Shown in pieces: positions 45,595 through 58,949 of a DNA stretch of 64,000 bases (the stretch's first letter is position 1; each line of letters starts with the position of its first letter). The notes beneath the pieces were generated by a model that was given only the letters and a program-made list of their open reading frames with translations, was not told the origin of the DNA and made no database searches. This stretch comes from Cristatella mucedo. Lineage: Eukaryota > Bryozoa > Phylactolaemata > Cristatellidae. Where the stretch lies: the NCBI GenBank assembly GCA_009760855.2, contig WPIO01000037.1, positions 852,501 to 916,500 on the forward strand, given 5' to 3'. A program made the position numbers and the translations under genes.

Positions 45595-46010
45595 GACTTA
45601 AATATAGAAGGTGGCGATCGCAGCTGGAAGCGAATTCCAGACTTCCGGTGAGCGCGAGTCGAAGGCGAGATCGCCAAAGGATTTTAATTTAGTGCGAGGG
45701 ATGGTGAAATGACTAAATGCGGAGGAGTGATTGGTGCGAGAGCGAACAGCAAGGAGTAAGTACTAAGCGAACCGCACGGCAGAGAGACGAATCGGTTTTT
45801 TAATCGATTCGATCCCAAGTCGGGAGCCAGTATAAGTCTGACAGAAGTGGTGTCATACAGCTACCCCATTGACGGCAGGCAGGATGAGCTAACGAGATTT
45901 GCACCAGTCACTGACGGAATCAAGGTCACAGGCCGGCAGTCACGAATAAAGACAGTTGCAGCAATCTAGAAGCGGAGTCAACACAGCTTGTGAACTAGTT
46001 TGGTCAAAGT
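45595..46010 (-). mobile_element. LINE D, C-terminal fragment
   Basis: Minus-strand reading gives LLSDLYWLPTWDRI (the conserved L2-type LHWLPVxxRI block) near 45840 and a KSFGDLAFDSR-like block near 45660. It is frame-broken and begins where the plus-strand LINE A tail ends. It is related to the fragment at 22650. Confidence 0.65.
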
Positions 46011-46837
46011 TTCATCTTTCACGGGTCTAAATTCATCTGCAAGATGGCGAACGCTCGGCGCGACGCTGCTTCAGAATAAGCAAAAATAAGGGCCACTTGT
46101 CTTCGGAGAACTTGCTTCTTCAGTTGAGGCGATGAATTTCTGTACAATGAGCACTCAATAAATCTGTGGGACAGCGAGCCTTCAGCGTCCAGCTTCAGTC
46201 ATCGAAATGACGTTGGGGAGCGCTCTACTCCCGCCGTAATAGAGAAAAATACGCGGCGAATTCGAAGGAGTGCTATGGGCTCGATACAGGCTGTGCACAT
46301 TTCAATGAGCTAGAGAGCGCTACCGGGCGGGGGTGGGGCATCGAGCCTTCCTCGGAATGATTCGGCGTCCACTGTTAGAGGAATCTGCCGTTCCTTATCA
46401 GACTGGTGGCTGCCATATTTGTGTTCCGGGGGTCTAAAAGCGTCGGCGGGCTCGAAGCTTCCGAGTATGCGGCCCGTTGGGGAGGGTCACGATTAAAGTT
46501 ACCGAAGGGTAAGCTCGGACAATTACGCCTCCGGCGCTCCTGCTCGGTGAGAGTAGGCGATTTGAGGGGGGGACTAAAGTCTTTCTGGAGCTTCAAAGAA
46601 ACGCAATTACCCTAGTGCTTGCCTTTTAAACGCCGCTTTATATCCTTCGACTCAGGCACGCTGTACAGGTGCCGTACGGTAGAAAGTGGCCACGGGAATG
46701 TCAAAATTCAGCAGCGTCTCTATTTTTTTAGCCTGGCGACTTGGATAGCGAACAGAGGAGCAGATTCTTCTCAATAAACTGCAGCATTCAAGTGATTATA
46801 CAACCACATTTCCCAGTGATCAATGCTTGCTTTCATT
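46011..46837. other. No supported gene
   Basis: A 73-codon minus frame (46596-46375) overlaps a plus frame of similar length. Neither has a motif. Confidence 0.4.
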
Positions 46838-47060
46838 AATAATAATAATAACAATAATGATGCACTTGATAAAGCGCCCTCAGAGAACTGAATCTCTGTC
46901 TAGGCGCTTTACATTTGCTGCAAAGGGAAATGCAATTGAATGGTAAGTAAAATCATGCTTGAAAAACAAACAAAATGAATAATATGGTTAGGGGTGACAT
47001 GCACAGGGTCAGCATGCAAATGTGGTTAGTGGCAGCATGGCACTTGGATTTCGAGCTGAT

Positions 47061-48406
47061 TCAACAGGAGAAATGCTGGCAGCCAATTTTGAGTCTCAGC
47101 CTTTCCAATCTCTGAATCACACTGGGTTTGCCCATAACTAGTGAGTTAGTTTTATCATCGTTTAGTTTTAGAAAATTTGCTACCATCCGTGTGCGGATGT
47201 CATCAATGCATGCAGCTAGTGAGTTGAGAGAATTTGAGGTGCTCGAAGGCTGGGAGGGATCAAAGCAAAGGCACAACTGAGTGTCATCCGCATAGAAGTG
47301 AAAGCCTAGATTGTGCTTGGCAATCACATCAGCTAGAGGGAGAATATAAACCGTGAAAATAATCGGACCTAGCACGGAGCCCTGAGGTACTCCATATTTC
47401 AGAGGTACTTCAGATGATCTTTGTCCATTCACGTCAATACTCTGGAGTCTCCCACTGAGATAGGACCTGAACCATTGCAGAGCAGTGCCAGTGATGCCCA
47501 GGCGAGATAAGAGGCGCTCTAGAAGAACTTTGAAAGATCAAGCAAAACAAGCAGAGACACTCTACCCGTGTCTGCATTCCTAAGTAGCTCGTTGTATACC
47601 CTAAACAATGCTGACTCTGTAGAGTGATTAGCTCTAAAGCCAGACTGGAACTTACTAGCAAGGTGTGCGGTTTCGATATATGAGTTCAGCTGGTCTGCCA
47701 CGACCCGTTCCAGTGTCTTTGATAGGAATGGTAGAAAGGAGACTGGGCGGTAGTTGCTCAAGTTCTCTTGGTCAAGTGTAGCTTTCTTGAGAAGTGGCCT
47801 GACTACAGCTTTTTTGAAAGGTGCTGGGACATGACCTGAGGCTAATGACATATTGATGATGTTAGTTATGCATGGCAGCAGCAGATCAATGCAACGTAGG
47901 AGCAGGACAGTGGGAATAGGGTCCAGAGGGCTTGCTGTCTTCTTTGATTGAGATACGAACTTTAGGACGAGATCACTAGTGACCTGCTTAAATGCAGACA
48001 TTGAGGTGCAGCCAGGAACCGAGGAACAGCATTCTAGTGGGGAGGTTGTCATCGCAGGGATGGATTCCCTGATCTTGTCAATCTTCTGCACAAAGAATCG
48101 AGAGGAGCGATCGGCTAGATCATCACAAGGATCATCAGGTAAGGAGCTAATCTGGGAACGGTTGATGAGATGGTTTATTGTCGACATCAGCATTTTTGGA
48201 TTGTGCATCTGTGATTCAACAATGTTTCTATAGAAGCTAGACTTGGCCTTTGCTAGGATCGATTGGTACGACCTACAGTAGTCTTCAAATGCCTGTCGAT
48301 GGACAGTTAGTCCGGATCTTTTGTATGCTTTTTCAAGCTTTCGCTTAGTAGACCTGGCTAGTTTAATGTCTGTGGAAAACCATAGGCCGTCTGGGCGGGG
48401 GCGCAC
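47061..48406 (-). pseudogene. LINE A reverse transcriptase, frameshifted
   Basis: Three frames together cover the RT. 48406-47519 (295 codons): linker LARSTKRKLEKAYKRSG, then KKAVVRPLLKKATLDQENL, NYRPVSFLPFLSKTLERVVA, FRANHSTESALFRVYNELLR and LLVLLDLSKFF, where motif A is broken off by a deletion. 47661-47434 continues out of frame through ISPGHHWHCSAMVQVLSQWE. 47432-47061 (123 codons): motif B VPQGSVLGPIIF, motif C FHFYADDTQLCLCF and [19 protein letters not shown]. The loss of the AAFDT segment near 47530 removes the first catalytic aspartate, so it cannot be active. Confidence 0.9.
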
Positions 48407-48646
48407 AGTGCGCTTTGTCAGAGGTGCAAACTTGTCGAGCGTGTCTTGAGGTTTCGCGATTCACAGGTTATTTTAGAGGAGGATGTGGGCACTCACTGTA
48501 GATTAAATGAGATCTGCATGTGGTCAGATCAGCAGGATTTGGTAATAATTGGTTATGACAAAGTGCAGTTGTATGAGAAAATCTGGTCGAGTGTTTGACC
48601 CTTGATGTGGGTAGGGCCATGCACATGAGCCACAAGAGACAATCAG

Positions 48647-49253
48647 TCAGTCAATGCACAAAATATTCGGTGCTGAAAGCGTCAAATAATTTATCAAAGT
48701 GAACATTGAAATCACCCATAACCAGGAAGGATCGATTTCTTGCACACAGAATCGAAATGAGATCAAAGAAATCTGAGATAAAGGAGGATTGGTACCTGGT
48801 GGGCTACGATAGACTACTGTCACTATCGGTAGCTTGTTTTCGGGTGAGACCAAGACAATTGATTCAAAAGACTGCTTTGAGAGTACTGCAAATGGCTTGA
48901 AGTTGAATTTCGAGCACACGATAATAGCAACTCCACCTCCAGTTTTGATCGATCTAGGAGCGTGAAAGAACGAGAAACTAGATGGGGTGGCATCTTTAAT
49001 TGTCGGGCAGTTTATCGATTTCAGCTTAAGTTTCAGTTGGGGCGAGCAGGTCGATACCATTTCTAGAAATAAGGTCGCTTATTACTAGAGGTTTATTGCA
49101 CATTGAGCGAGGATTCCAAAGGCAAGCGTTAAGTCCGATGGAGTTACAACAGGCCTGATGACCACTAAGTTGGAGAGATTTACAATAACGCATGCTGGGG
49201 AGCGTGCAGAGTGGTTCGAGACAGTGCGCTAGGAATACCAAACGAGCGGGCAC
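48647..49253 (-). pseudogene. LINE A APE-type endonuclease, frameshifted
   Basis: The N-terminal block LNACLWNPRSMCNKPLVISD with DLLAPTET (normally TETW, containing the catalytic Glu) is at 49253-49026. The next frame (49060-48647) carries SIKTGGGVAIIVCSKFNF, FESIVLVSPENK and VTVVYRSPPG. The GDFNVHFD block (Asp/Asn active site) survives at about 48717-48694 but in another frame. This is the apurinic-like endonuclease that nicks target DNA in L2/CR1-type LINEs. It is dead through indels. Confidence 0.88.
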
Positions 49254-49255
49254 TC

Positions 49256-49470
49256 AGCTCGATGTACTGCGGTCAGCTGTCCCTTTGCTCCAATTTGCTC
49301 GTCACTTTTTTTTTTTTGTTTCGCTGTGCTTCGCGTGCACACATGTGCACGATTCAGTGTTCTGGCCGCTAGCCAGAAGTCTTACAAACCAATGGCTCTG
49401 CGTTTCATTGTGGTTTTCGTCAGCTTGCTAGTCTAAGCAGGATACCTGCTTGCTTTTGCGTGCTTGTCCA
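49256..49470. other. No gene seen
   Basis: Unassigned, with an 8-10 nt poly-T run near 49309. No LINE ORF1 was found here, directly upstream of the endonuclease. Confidence 0.4.
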
Positions 49471-49600
49471 GCCAGGCACGGTGCCGTGCATGTCACCAAT
49501 CTTCGATTATTAATTCGATTGCCAAGAGTTGTAAAGCGCCTAAATACATGTTTGGCTTACGGTGCCATACAAACGACTTATAGTAGTAGCAGTAGCCGTA
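49471..49600 (+). mobile_element. LINE 3' tail fragment
   Basis: CCGTGCATGTCACCAATCTT, GTAAAGCGCCTAAATACATG and GGTGCCATACAAACGACTTA followed by TAG-rich repeats match the LINE A/C tail. Confidence 0.6.
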
Positions 49601-49704
49601 GTACCCAAATTTGAAGCACCAGAACAGGCTTTCGGCCTCTTTAGACGTTTGTAAAAAAATTACAGCCTCTCTAAAAGTATTGTCATCTGTCTGGAAAAGA
49701 TTAG

Positions 49705-49870
49705 CATATTTAACAGCCTCGTTTATATAGCGGTTTAAGAGCCTTAACAGCTATCGCTACCGCTTGCAGTTGACAATAAACTATCACACCCGGCAGGACT
49801 CGAACCCACGACCTCGGTCGTGAAAATCGAGCACCTTACCTCCTGGGCAAATGCGAACCCAAATCGTGCC
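49705..49870 (-). mobile_element. SINE 1, copy 4
   Basis: TTTAACAGCCTCGTTTATAT, CTATCGCTACCGCTTGCAG and the B-box complement GGACTCGAACCCACGACCTC. The tRNA head ends near CTTACCTCCTGGGCAAAT. Confidence 0.85.
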
Positions 49871-50960
49871 GCCCAGAAGACGTTTTCGTTCCACCAAAAA
49901 TAAAACGCATAGCCTCTCTTTCTTGGAAAGCGTTTTTAAGTTGCCAAGCCTCAATTAATCTTCGCGTATCTGGATTTCGTCCAGAGACTACTTGCTTCAA
50001 CTTACTTTATGTGTCCGGTTTCGTGCACATCTAGGACGCAGGCCCAATTGAGGGCGGCCCGTTTCTTCAAGCAAGTATAAGCACCTCAAATGCTCTACCG
50101 CTGCGATTTTTTTCAAGATAGGCATCCCGTTCTGTAGTCAATTTCACGAAGAACTCGCGAATACTTTTTTTTTTATCTTCGCAGCCTCGAGCATTTAGCA
50201 CACTTTTCTGCGGCACGCGTCCGCCCGTTTGGAGTAAAGTGAAGTCGGCACACTTCAGGTAGACACGTACGCTGGGCCACATCGAAGTCTACCAATGCGG
50301 ATGTCGCTATACTGGCGACGCTGCTCTTCCAAGCGTTCGTGTCATTCGTGAACATTCGGTTACGGCGGCTGCCCAGCTCACTCCGTTCCATTTTTGCTGC
50401 TGCGCAGGACCTCCTCGCCGCACGACTACCGCAGGGCCCGCCGGCGACTTGCCCGCCTGACGGCGACGCTTTGCCTGCAGGCTACCGCCGGGAATCGGTG
50501 GCTTGGCTCTTCAAGGGGTTCCTCAGCTACTACGCTCAATTCGAGTGAGCGGATGTGCGCACCGCCCCCCCCCCCCTTGGCGAGCCAGCGTTCCGTTTGA
50601 CGAGCCGAGCACCAGCGTGCGTGGCTCTGACGTACGATCTATGTACGCTCCTATTACCGACTGCATTTTCCCCACAGCTACCGGGACGTCATTTCGGTGA
50701 GGCTTGGAAAAGTAGTCCCATCACTGACGACGGAAGGATTGGCCGCCTACAGGACCGATTTCAAAGCGCCTTTAATAATCGAAGGTGCGTAAGCATGTCC
50801 GTCGTCGTCCAGCGTCGGCGCCCCATCTCAGTGCAGCTACGATAGGCGAGCCTACTAATCCACTGCCGCTACAAACGAAGCTCAAATTGCAGTGGTTTTG
50901 TGAGGAAGCTCTTACTTAGATAACAATACCCATAAGACCAGTGCACTGGATATACTGTAT
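49871..50960. other. About 1.1 kb without supported gene
   Basis: GC-rich from 50280 with overlapping frames (50339-50548, 50394-50600, 50555-50845) in different phases; none has a motif. An 8-9 C run lies near 50568. Confidence 0.4.
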
Positions 50961-50964
50961 GATA

Positions 50965-51006
50965 TATGTATGTACTGTATATGCATGTGTACTCGTGTGT
51001 TCTTGC

Positions 51007-51039
<33 letters not shown>

Positions 51040-51073
51040 TGTATGTTTATATATATATATATATTCATGTATA

Positions 51074-51104
<31 letters not shown>

Positions 51105-51167
51105 GCGTGTATAAAAATATGTACACGCATATATATCTCTACGTGTGCGTCCATACACACGCATACG

Positions 51168-51207
<40 letters not shown>
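50965..51207. repeat. TA and TG microsatellite cluster
   Basis: TA blocks at about 51008-51040, 51049-51065 and 51079-51105, then (GT)n at about 51171-51207. Long tyrosine-isoleucine and cysteine-valine frames are artefacts. Confidence 0.95.
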
Positions 51208-51209
<2 letters not shown>

Positions 51210-51232
51210 CGCGCGTGTTTACAGGTACCTGC

Positions 51233-52730
<1,498 letters not shown>

Positions 52731-52779
52731 GTGTGACCATTAATATGTATATACATACACATATTTACATGCATCTACA

Positions 52780-52813
52780 TACAGTATATATATATATACA
52801 TATATATATATAT

Positions 52814-52855
<42 letters not shown>
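52780..52855. repeat. (TA)n microsatellite
   Basis: Interrupted TA run at the upstream border of the next LINE A copy. Confidence 0.95.
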
Positions 52856-52907
52856 TGTGTTTGTGGGGTTTTTGTGTGTGTGCGCGCTCGCGAGTACATG
52901 CGAGCAT

Positions 52908-53930
52908 GTTAGTTCCTTACCTAGTGATCTTTGTGATGATCTAGCTGATCGCTTCTCTAACTTCCCTGTCAGAAAGATTAGACGACACGATCAAAGAATC
53001 AATCACTGGGGTAGCAGAATACCCTCTGGACTCCTGTCCGTCAATTCCGTGCCGCACCTCAATGTCTAGATTCGCAGCATCGCAATTTCTACATTCAAGG
53101 AGGACACGAGTGACCTCATACTGAAATGTATTGCCCAATCAAAGAAAACCACTAGTCCTATAAACCCTGTTCCCACTGTCCTGCTTCTACGATGTATAGA
53201 TCAGCTGTTACACTAAATAAAAAACTCTAGCGCATTTAGCAGCTTCTTTTGTATAGTGACAAAAGAGCCTTTACTGGTAACACCACCGCTTGCAGCGACA
53301 ATAAAGGATTGCCCACCACAGGATTCGAACCCACGACCTCGGTCCCGACATCATGAAAGACAACCACACTACCTAATGAACCATAACGGCTCACCATGCC
53401 TAGCTAACATTATAAATATGTCCTTAGCCTCAGGTCATGTCCCAGTACCTTTCAAAAAGGCTGTAGTCAGGCAGATAATTAAGAACACAAGACCGAGAGA
53501 ACTGATGCAACCTCCTCCCAGTCTCACTTCTACCGTTCCTATCAAAGACACTCGAATGAGTTGTGGCAGTTTATAACTACCTCATTAGTAATGTAGACTT
53601 GGGTAAGGCCACTGCTTGTCTTGCTCGATCTGTCGGCAGCTTTTGATACTATTGATCACCAAATCCTTCTTAAGCATCTCTCATCTCGCCTAGGCATCAT
53701 TGGCACAGCACTGCAATGGTTCGGGTACCATCTCAATGGGAAACTCCAGACCATTGATGTGAACGGACAAAGATCATCCGAAAAACCTCTGAAGTGTGGG
53801 GTATCTCAAGGCTCTGTGCTTGCACCGCGTCTTTTCACAGCTCATACTCTCCGTCTTGCTCGCTATCGCCAAGCACAACTTAGACTTTCACTTCTATGCA
53901 GATGTGCGAATGATCAATGTTTGAGACATC
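52908..53930 (+). mobile_element. LINE A, pre-RT to motif C, split by SINE 1
   Basis: Starts at LPSDLCDDLADRFSNFPVRK. After a SINE 1 insertion it continues with MSLASGHVPVPFKKAVVRQI, then LLDLSAAFDTIDHQILLKHL (motif A with the correct SAAFDT) and GVSQGSVLAPRLF (motif B). Motif C is frameshifted near 53885 (TTCTATGCAGATG gives FYAD, then breaks). The region between the fingers and motif A is shortened, so the GFRANHSTES segment is missing. Confidence 0.88.
53225..53396 (-). mobile_element. SINE 1, copy 5, nested in LINE A
   Basis: On the plus strand: AGCAGCTTCTTTTGTATAGT, AACACCACCGCTTGCAGCG, GGATTCGAACCCACGACCTC (B-box complement) and CATAACGGCTCACC (head start). LINE A protein homology resumes directly afterwards (CLANIINMSLAS). 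Confidence 0.88.
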
Positions 53931-54049
53931 CGAATCTCCTCGTGCGCAAATTTATGCTAAACCGAATTCGTGACTTTGCAAAAAATCGAGACTAAAAAAA
54001 TATAAACAATACCTTAGGGCGGTCAGTGTCACGCTTGCCATAAAAGTTT

Positions 54050-55475
54050 CAATAGGGGTTCAAGCGGTAGCACTTCACTGAAGCTGCTCCCCTCCACGTA
54101 ACCAATGCCATACTATGCAGCAATGATGATGGGAATATGCCACCACTCATCGTGCATCTATCAGCTGCCTTCGATACCATCGATCGTGATATCCTTATTG
54201 AACGATTGAGAACATTGATCGGTCTGACACACGAGGCAATGGCGTGGTTTAAATCGTACTTGTCCGATCATGTTCAATCCGTGTCGTGCGGGGTCAGGTC
54301 TCACCCACGAGACCAGTCACCTGTTGAGTCCCTCAAGGGTCCGTCCATGGTCCCTTGCTGTTTTGCATTTGTACTCAACCTCTGGAAAAAGTGATTAAGA
54401 CCCATGGAATAGGATATCACTGTTATGCTGACAATACTCAGCTGTGTTTGTCCGTTAAACCGTCGGAATCTGCAGCAGCGACTAATAAATTAAATGCTTG
54501 CCTTGCAGATATTCGATCCTGGATGTCGGCCAATTTCCTTAAACTGAACGTCGATAAAACGGAACAACTGCTCATAGGTAACCCCAAGCGTGTGACTGGA
54601 CTATAAAGATTTGCTATTCTAATAGGCGATGCTCAAATGCGACCATCCCTAAGTGCTCGGAATTTAGGTGTCGTCTTTGAAAGCTGCCTAAATTTTGAAA
54701 GCTTCGTTAAGAAGACTGCTTTTACAGCTAGCCATCACGTCCTATCCCTATCCAAGATTAGGAACGTCTTCCACGGTAAGTTGCAAACAATTTAACTAGC
54801 TCCTTAGCTCTGTCTCGGCTAGATTATTGTAATTCTCTTATGATTGGGCTACAGAAAAACCATTAGGCCACTGCAGGTGGCAAATGAACATGGTTGCAAG
54901 GCTAGTTTACAAATCCCAGAGGTTTGATCATGTGTCTCTTTTGCTGAAAGAGCTTAGATGGCTGCCGGTCGATCAACGGACCTGAGCAAAGTTCTTCCAC
55001 TGACCCATAAGGCCTGCCACGGCTTGGTTTCTGCATACCTAGCTGAACTACTGCACCCGTTTCAGCCTTCTCGTGCTCTCGGGTCCTCTTTGGACAATAA
55101 AGTAGTAGGACAATAAAGTCGTATTCTCGGCTTAAAGACCGTTCGTTGGCAATAGAAGCTTTTGCTTTGCAGGTCCTAGCCTGTAGAACTCGCTTCCACG
55201 ATTCTTACGCAACGACAACTCTCCTGCTGCCGTCTGTGGCACATTCTTTCCAGCCGTCCAGAGCTGCTACTTCTCTGTTACTCACGAACTCAACTGCTCT
55301 TCTGACTGAGATATGCTTCTTACTTTCTCTTTGTTTCGAGAGATGAAGTCTGTTGGCTATCGTCTGCGTACCAAAAGCCACTAGGCTGTGAGTTCGCTGT
55401 ACGAAACTGTCCTGCGTAACACCCGCAAAGTCTTTGCAGCTTTGCGGAGTCACAGATGGAGATGCATTGCATTGC
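54050..55475 (+). mobile_element. LINE B, RT motif A to 3' end
   Basis: Motif A is preserved (HLSAAFDTIDRDILIERL) in frame 54137-54394. The next frame, 54355-54606, has [20 protein letters not shown], where motif C YADD is changed to [24 protein letters not shown] follows. The C-terminus is broken (SRLDYCNSL-like near 54815, ELLHPFQPSRALGSS-like near 55050). The 3' end GGAGTCACAGATGGAGATGC is followed by GCATT repeats. Confidence 0.9.
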
Positions 55476-55479
55476 ATTT

Positions 55480-56598
55480 TCGCTCTACAATTTTTGTCGT
55501 CTGTCCTCACAAAGTCGCTTCTGCTGACTTTCTTCGTAGTAACTGCAAGTTCAATCGGAACAGCGATGCAGCGAGTTTCCCATGTCGTCGGGGTCACTTG
55601 GATTGCAAGCGGCGGTGGCGGCGGCTGAAACTGTCCGCCGAGCTGTGTGAACGACTTTCGGAAAATATTTGATTTCCTATTGTGTGAGGACAAACTGGAT
55701 ATTAAAGGAATGCTGATGATCCATTCGCTTCCCCAACAAATGTTAAGCCATAAAACAGGCTCCTCTTAATCTGTTGCATGCCTAATCGAAGAAATGTTTA
55801 AAGTTAACAGGAATAGTGCGTCAATTTATGTATGATGTGATTCGACGACTCTTGCCGATTGTATTTGCATCCCACTAATCCTAAATTAGATTTCATTAGT
55901 TGTCTGCAAATGGCCAATCATCTCTTGCAGAACCATACAGCCGAGAGAATTGCACGGCCTATGTGACCCGATTTGGACTGGCAAAAATCGTCACCCAATT
56001 TTGTAGCAGCAGCAAAGCGATGGCGAGCTGGAATTGGCGAGGTCTGCTGTAATGCACGATCTACGATCTAAGGAGCCTAACCGGAAGCTGACGAGTCCAC
56101 GACGTTGGAGCTGATGGCTTCAATAGACCGTGGTTGGTCGGTCTCACAGGTATTCAGTCTCGTCCAAGAAATTACTTCCACAAACAATCTCATTCTCACC
56201 GTGGCTTCGCTGATAAAAAATACAAATCTGCCTGCATTAGCAATGGATAGCCAGATCCTTTTTGGCTGCACTTTTTTGGGATATAAGCCGTAAACAGTAG
56301 AGGCGGCCGCTTAGCTGAATTAACAGAATTGAGACAGGGTGATGTCGAAAAACTCACGAGTCACCACTCATCTACACATGTACTGACTTTGGAAAGAGCA
56401 TTGTGTATGTAATTCGCGTTGATAAGATACAAGTGCGCCTCGCCCAGCCTGATCACAGGCTGTAAGCAACACAGTTCAAATTTAGCAACCGAGAATAACA
56501 GGGGAGACAATTACTGTATGCGTTCTTAGTCCAGGCATTCGCAGTTAATCAGATAATCACGATAGCCGCAAGCTAAGGAAGAGACGGGGCCTGACCTT
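55480..56598. other. About 1.1 kb without recognised gene
   Basis: The minus frame 55693-55205 (162 codons) is largely antisense to the LINE B 3' end and is not a gene. The remainder is unassigned. Confidence 0.45.
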
Positions 56599-56599
56599 C

Positions 56600-56765
56600 C
56601 TTTTAGGGCCGTGATAGGCGAGGAGGTAAGGTGCTCGCTCCTCACGATCGTGATCGCGGGTTCGAGTCCTGCCGTGGGCGATCTTTTATTTCCAACTGCA
56701 AGTGGTGGTGATAGCCGTTAAGGCTCTTCTACTTCGACATAAATGAGGCTGCTAAATCAGCTACT
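56600..56765 (+). mobile_element. SINE 1, copy 6, plus orientation
   Basis: The tRNA-like head GGGCCGTGATAGGCGAGGAG contains an A-box (TAGGCGAGGAGG); the B-box is GGTTCGAGTCC. The body has CCAACTGCAAGTGGTGGTGA and TAGCCGTTAAGGCTCTTCTA, ending AATGAGGCTGCTAAAT. It is the only plus-strand copy of SINE 1 here and shows the full order clearly. Confidence 0.9.
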
Positions 56766-56769
56766 AATT

Positions 56770-58250
56770 AGACACGCTGAAGACACGAGAACACGAGACG
56801 AGAAACGCTGGAATGATCGCGAAGTTTCTCTGATCACCGACAGGACGAAGCTAAAAGGTGCTTCCAAGCTGTGCCCCGGCGATCTAAACGGGAGCCGCCG
56901 CTCAGCTGCGAAGCTCAGTAAACCAAGAAATCTGGCAGCGGCACTTGTATCGCTTTGTAAGCGATCATGTTGAGCGGGCGTCGGCCTCTAGTGGCGCGTT
57001 AGTGGTTGCATTGATTATTTAACAATGACGGCATCACGTACAAGTTCATGAATTACGGTATCGTGTAATACGTTATTTGTTATTAGCACGGTTCACAATG
57101 CACAGCCAAAGTTGAGGTCGTCCGTTGATGCAAAGCATTTTCAATCATATGCGAAGTTCTATTACCTCAGTGGCAAGAAACTTGCTATCTGGCTATATGT
57201 ACAGGCATTATTATATCGCAATACTACCAGAGAATTTGTTTCATTCGGAACATATAGAGGCATTATTATTTATTCCGATGACACATCTACGAGACTTTTA
57301 ATATGGAGTGTATATCAAAGCACTAATCTTTATCGAAATCACGAGAAACAATAAACTTTTTATATTGGGCATGTAAAGAGGGATTAGCGTCAGTTACGGT
57401 ACCATACATACCAACCCAGTTTCTCCAACTCAATCGCAAGAACCCTGCCTTGACCTCGATCGCAAACCCTGCCTGGCTGTCTCCGGACACCAGAGAAAGG
57501 CGTCGCGTCTGCACACTGGCTGCAGTGTGCAGAATGACCAGCCGGTACTTTGGAACTATCAACCGGCCGCCGGGCACATGCTCATTCCAAGATCCGCATA
57601 GCCGAGGCTGGCAGGGCGTGCTGCTCGAGCATGTGCACTTCGTTTTACAGCCCCGACGCTTCTCTAAGGAGCGCTCGTTGGCTTTAGGAGAGTCGGTCGG
57701 CGCTGCCCGAGTCGGACAGCGCTGCGCGTCGATTGCGCTCGATTGCCCACGCGGATTTCCATTGCCTCGAAGCCCTGGCGAAACGATCTTTGCTGAACAA
57801 GTTGCCCGAGGCCATTTCGTGGCCGACACAGATTAGCCTTCATAGTCACACTGCGACCCCTCACTGTCACTGTCGCGTATGCCTTCGCACAGCTGCCAGC
57901 AGAACTTTCTTCTTCCTTCTGCAGCCGATTCTGCCACCTCCTCGAGCTGTCGCTGTCGCCTCTGCTGTTGCTTCCGTGCAACTCGTGAGGCGACGCAGCT
58001 CGTGCTGCCGTGAAGCCATTCACCGGTCAACAGTGGTCGAGAATATTACGGTATAGTTTATTACCGCAGCCGACAAACAGAACGTGGACCGTATCCAAAT
58101 ACGGAAATGCGGACCAAGAACTAGTAACAAACGGGTCCAATATAGAGTCCAATATAAGTGCCACTCACTTGGTTCGTAGCCACTTTTCTTGGTCTCCCTC
58201 TCGAAGTTCAGCAGCCTGCTTACACGGGCCACAGTCGCTCCCGCCGAGAC
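56770..58250. other. GC-rich DNA with overlapping frames, no supported gene
   Basis: Opposite-strand frames of 168 codons (57829-57323) and 128 codons (57450-57836), plus others to 58056, overlap fully. None shows a domain, and their openness fits GC-rich sequence. Confidence 0.4.
57509..57532. repeat. 24-bp near-perfect palindrome
   Basis: CTGCACACTG pairs with CAGTGTGCAG around GCTG. Confidence 0.8.
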
Positions 58251-58256
58251 ATAGCT

Positions 58257-58948
58257 TGTAGTTTGGTCGCACAGCAGATAGCCAGCCGATGCCCAACACC
58301 GACAGTCTATTCGCTTTGAGGCTGGCTTACCTGTTGTCATTGCCCTGGTCAATTGCCGGCGCTTCTCGGCAGTGGGCATCCATGGCCGAGAGGTTATCCT
58401 TGGGCGCCTGCAATAGAATGCCGCTGGCGTAGGTCGGGTATTTCGCTCGCAAGAAGTTCCAGTTTATAATGACTGCAATAAGCAGGTTCCACTGTCGTAC
58501 AACGAGAGCTTAGCGCTGGAGCAGAAAAGGAAGCACGAATACAAGACACAGACACGCCACGCCTGCGGGCGCGCGGGCGGGCGGATGAGAGCTAGGCAAG
58601 ACTAGGGATGGGGCAAAGGCCACAGCCAGAGCCGCTCTGGCTATTGCCGGCGGAGAGCCATTCAGAAGATGACGACACGAGTGCTGCGACCCGATGCGCC
58701 CGGTGCGAAATAGCTCGGACCGGCGCATGGAGCTGAAGAGCGCACGGCTCCCCTCGGCCCCTACTCTCGCTAGACTCCCCTTCCACTCCTCCTGTCCCCT
58801 GGTTGACCCCGATGATTCATCGAGGACCACAACTGTGCAGCGGCCGACCCTGATGGTGAATCCACCAACTGGCCACCAGCTGGTTACGGGCCTGTGCCCA
58901 TGCCACATCACAGGCTCATCAGAGGAGCCGGCATACACTCAAACTACA
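58257..58948 (-). mobile_element. Solo LTR-like element, copy 3, enlarged
   Basis: It begins TGTAGTTTGGTCGCACAG and ends CAAACTACA, so the ends are a perfect 9-bp inverted repeat (TGTAGTTTG/CAAACTACA). The first 55 bp and the last 215 bp match the LTR at 39264 (CCAGCCGATGCCCAACACCG; GGCCGACCCTGATGGTGAAT). About 415 bp between them (58312-58728) are absent there: either an insertion here or a longer LTR variant. Flanks TAGCT and GGTTC do not match, so no target duplication is visible. Confidence 0.72.
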
Positions 58949-58949
58949 G

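Larger units (their letters stand above)
46838..49255 (-). mobile_element. LINE A, most complete copy (EN + RT), internal deletion
   Basis: A minus-strand copy retaining both ends of ORF2: endonuclease at 49253-48647 and RT at 48406-47061. At about 47038-47042 the RT frame, just after the motif C region, jumps directly into the 3' UTR (GTTAGTGGCAGCATGGCACT on the plus strand), deleting roughly 600-700 bp relative to the copies at 28030 and 44755. The 3' tail (AGCGCCCTCAGAGAACTGAA and ATT repeats) is at the left edge. No ORF1 or RNA-binding gag-like ORF was recognised upstream. Confidence 0.9.

Noticed and set aside
56600..56690. Functional tRNA gene with perfect B-box
   Set aside because: No closing acceptor stem or anticodon arm; body and dispersed copies show it is the head of SINE 1.
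57323..58056. Overlapping ORFs of 107-168 codons on both strands
   Set aside because: They fully overlap in opposite strands, show no domain and fit the expectation for stop-poor GC-rich DNA.
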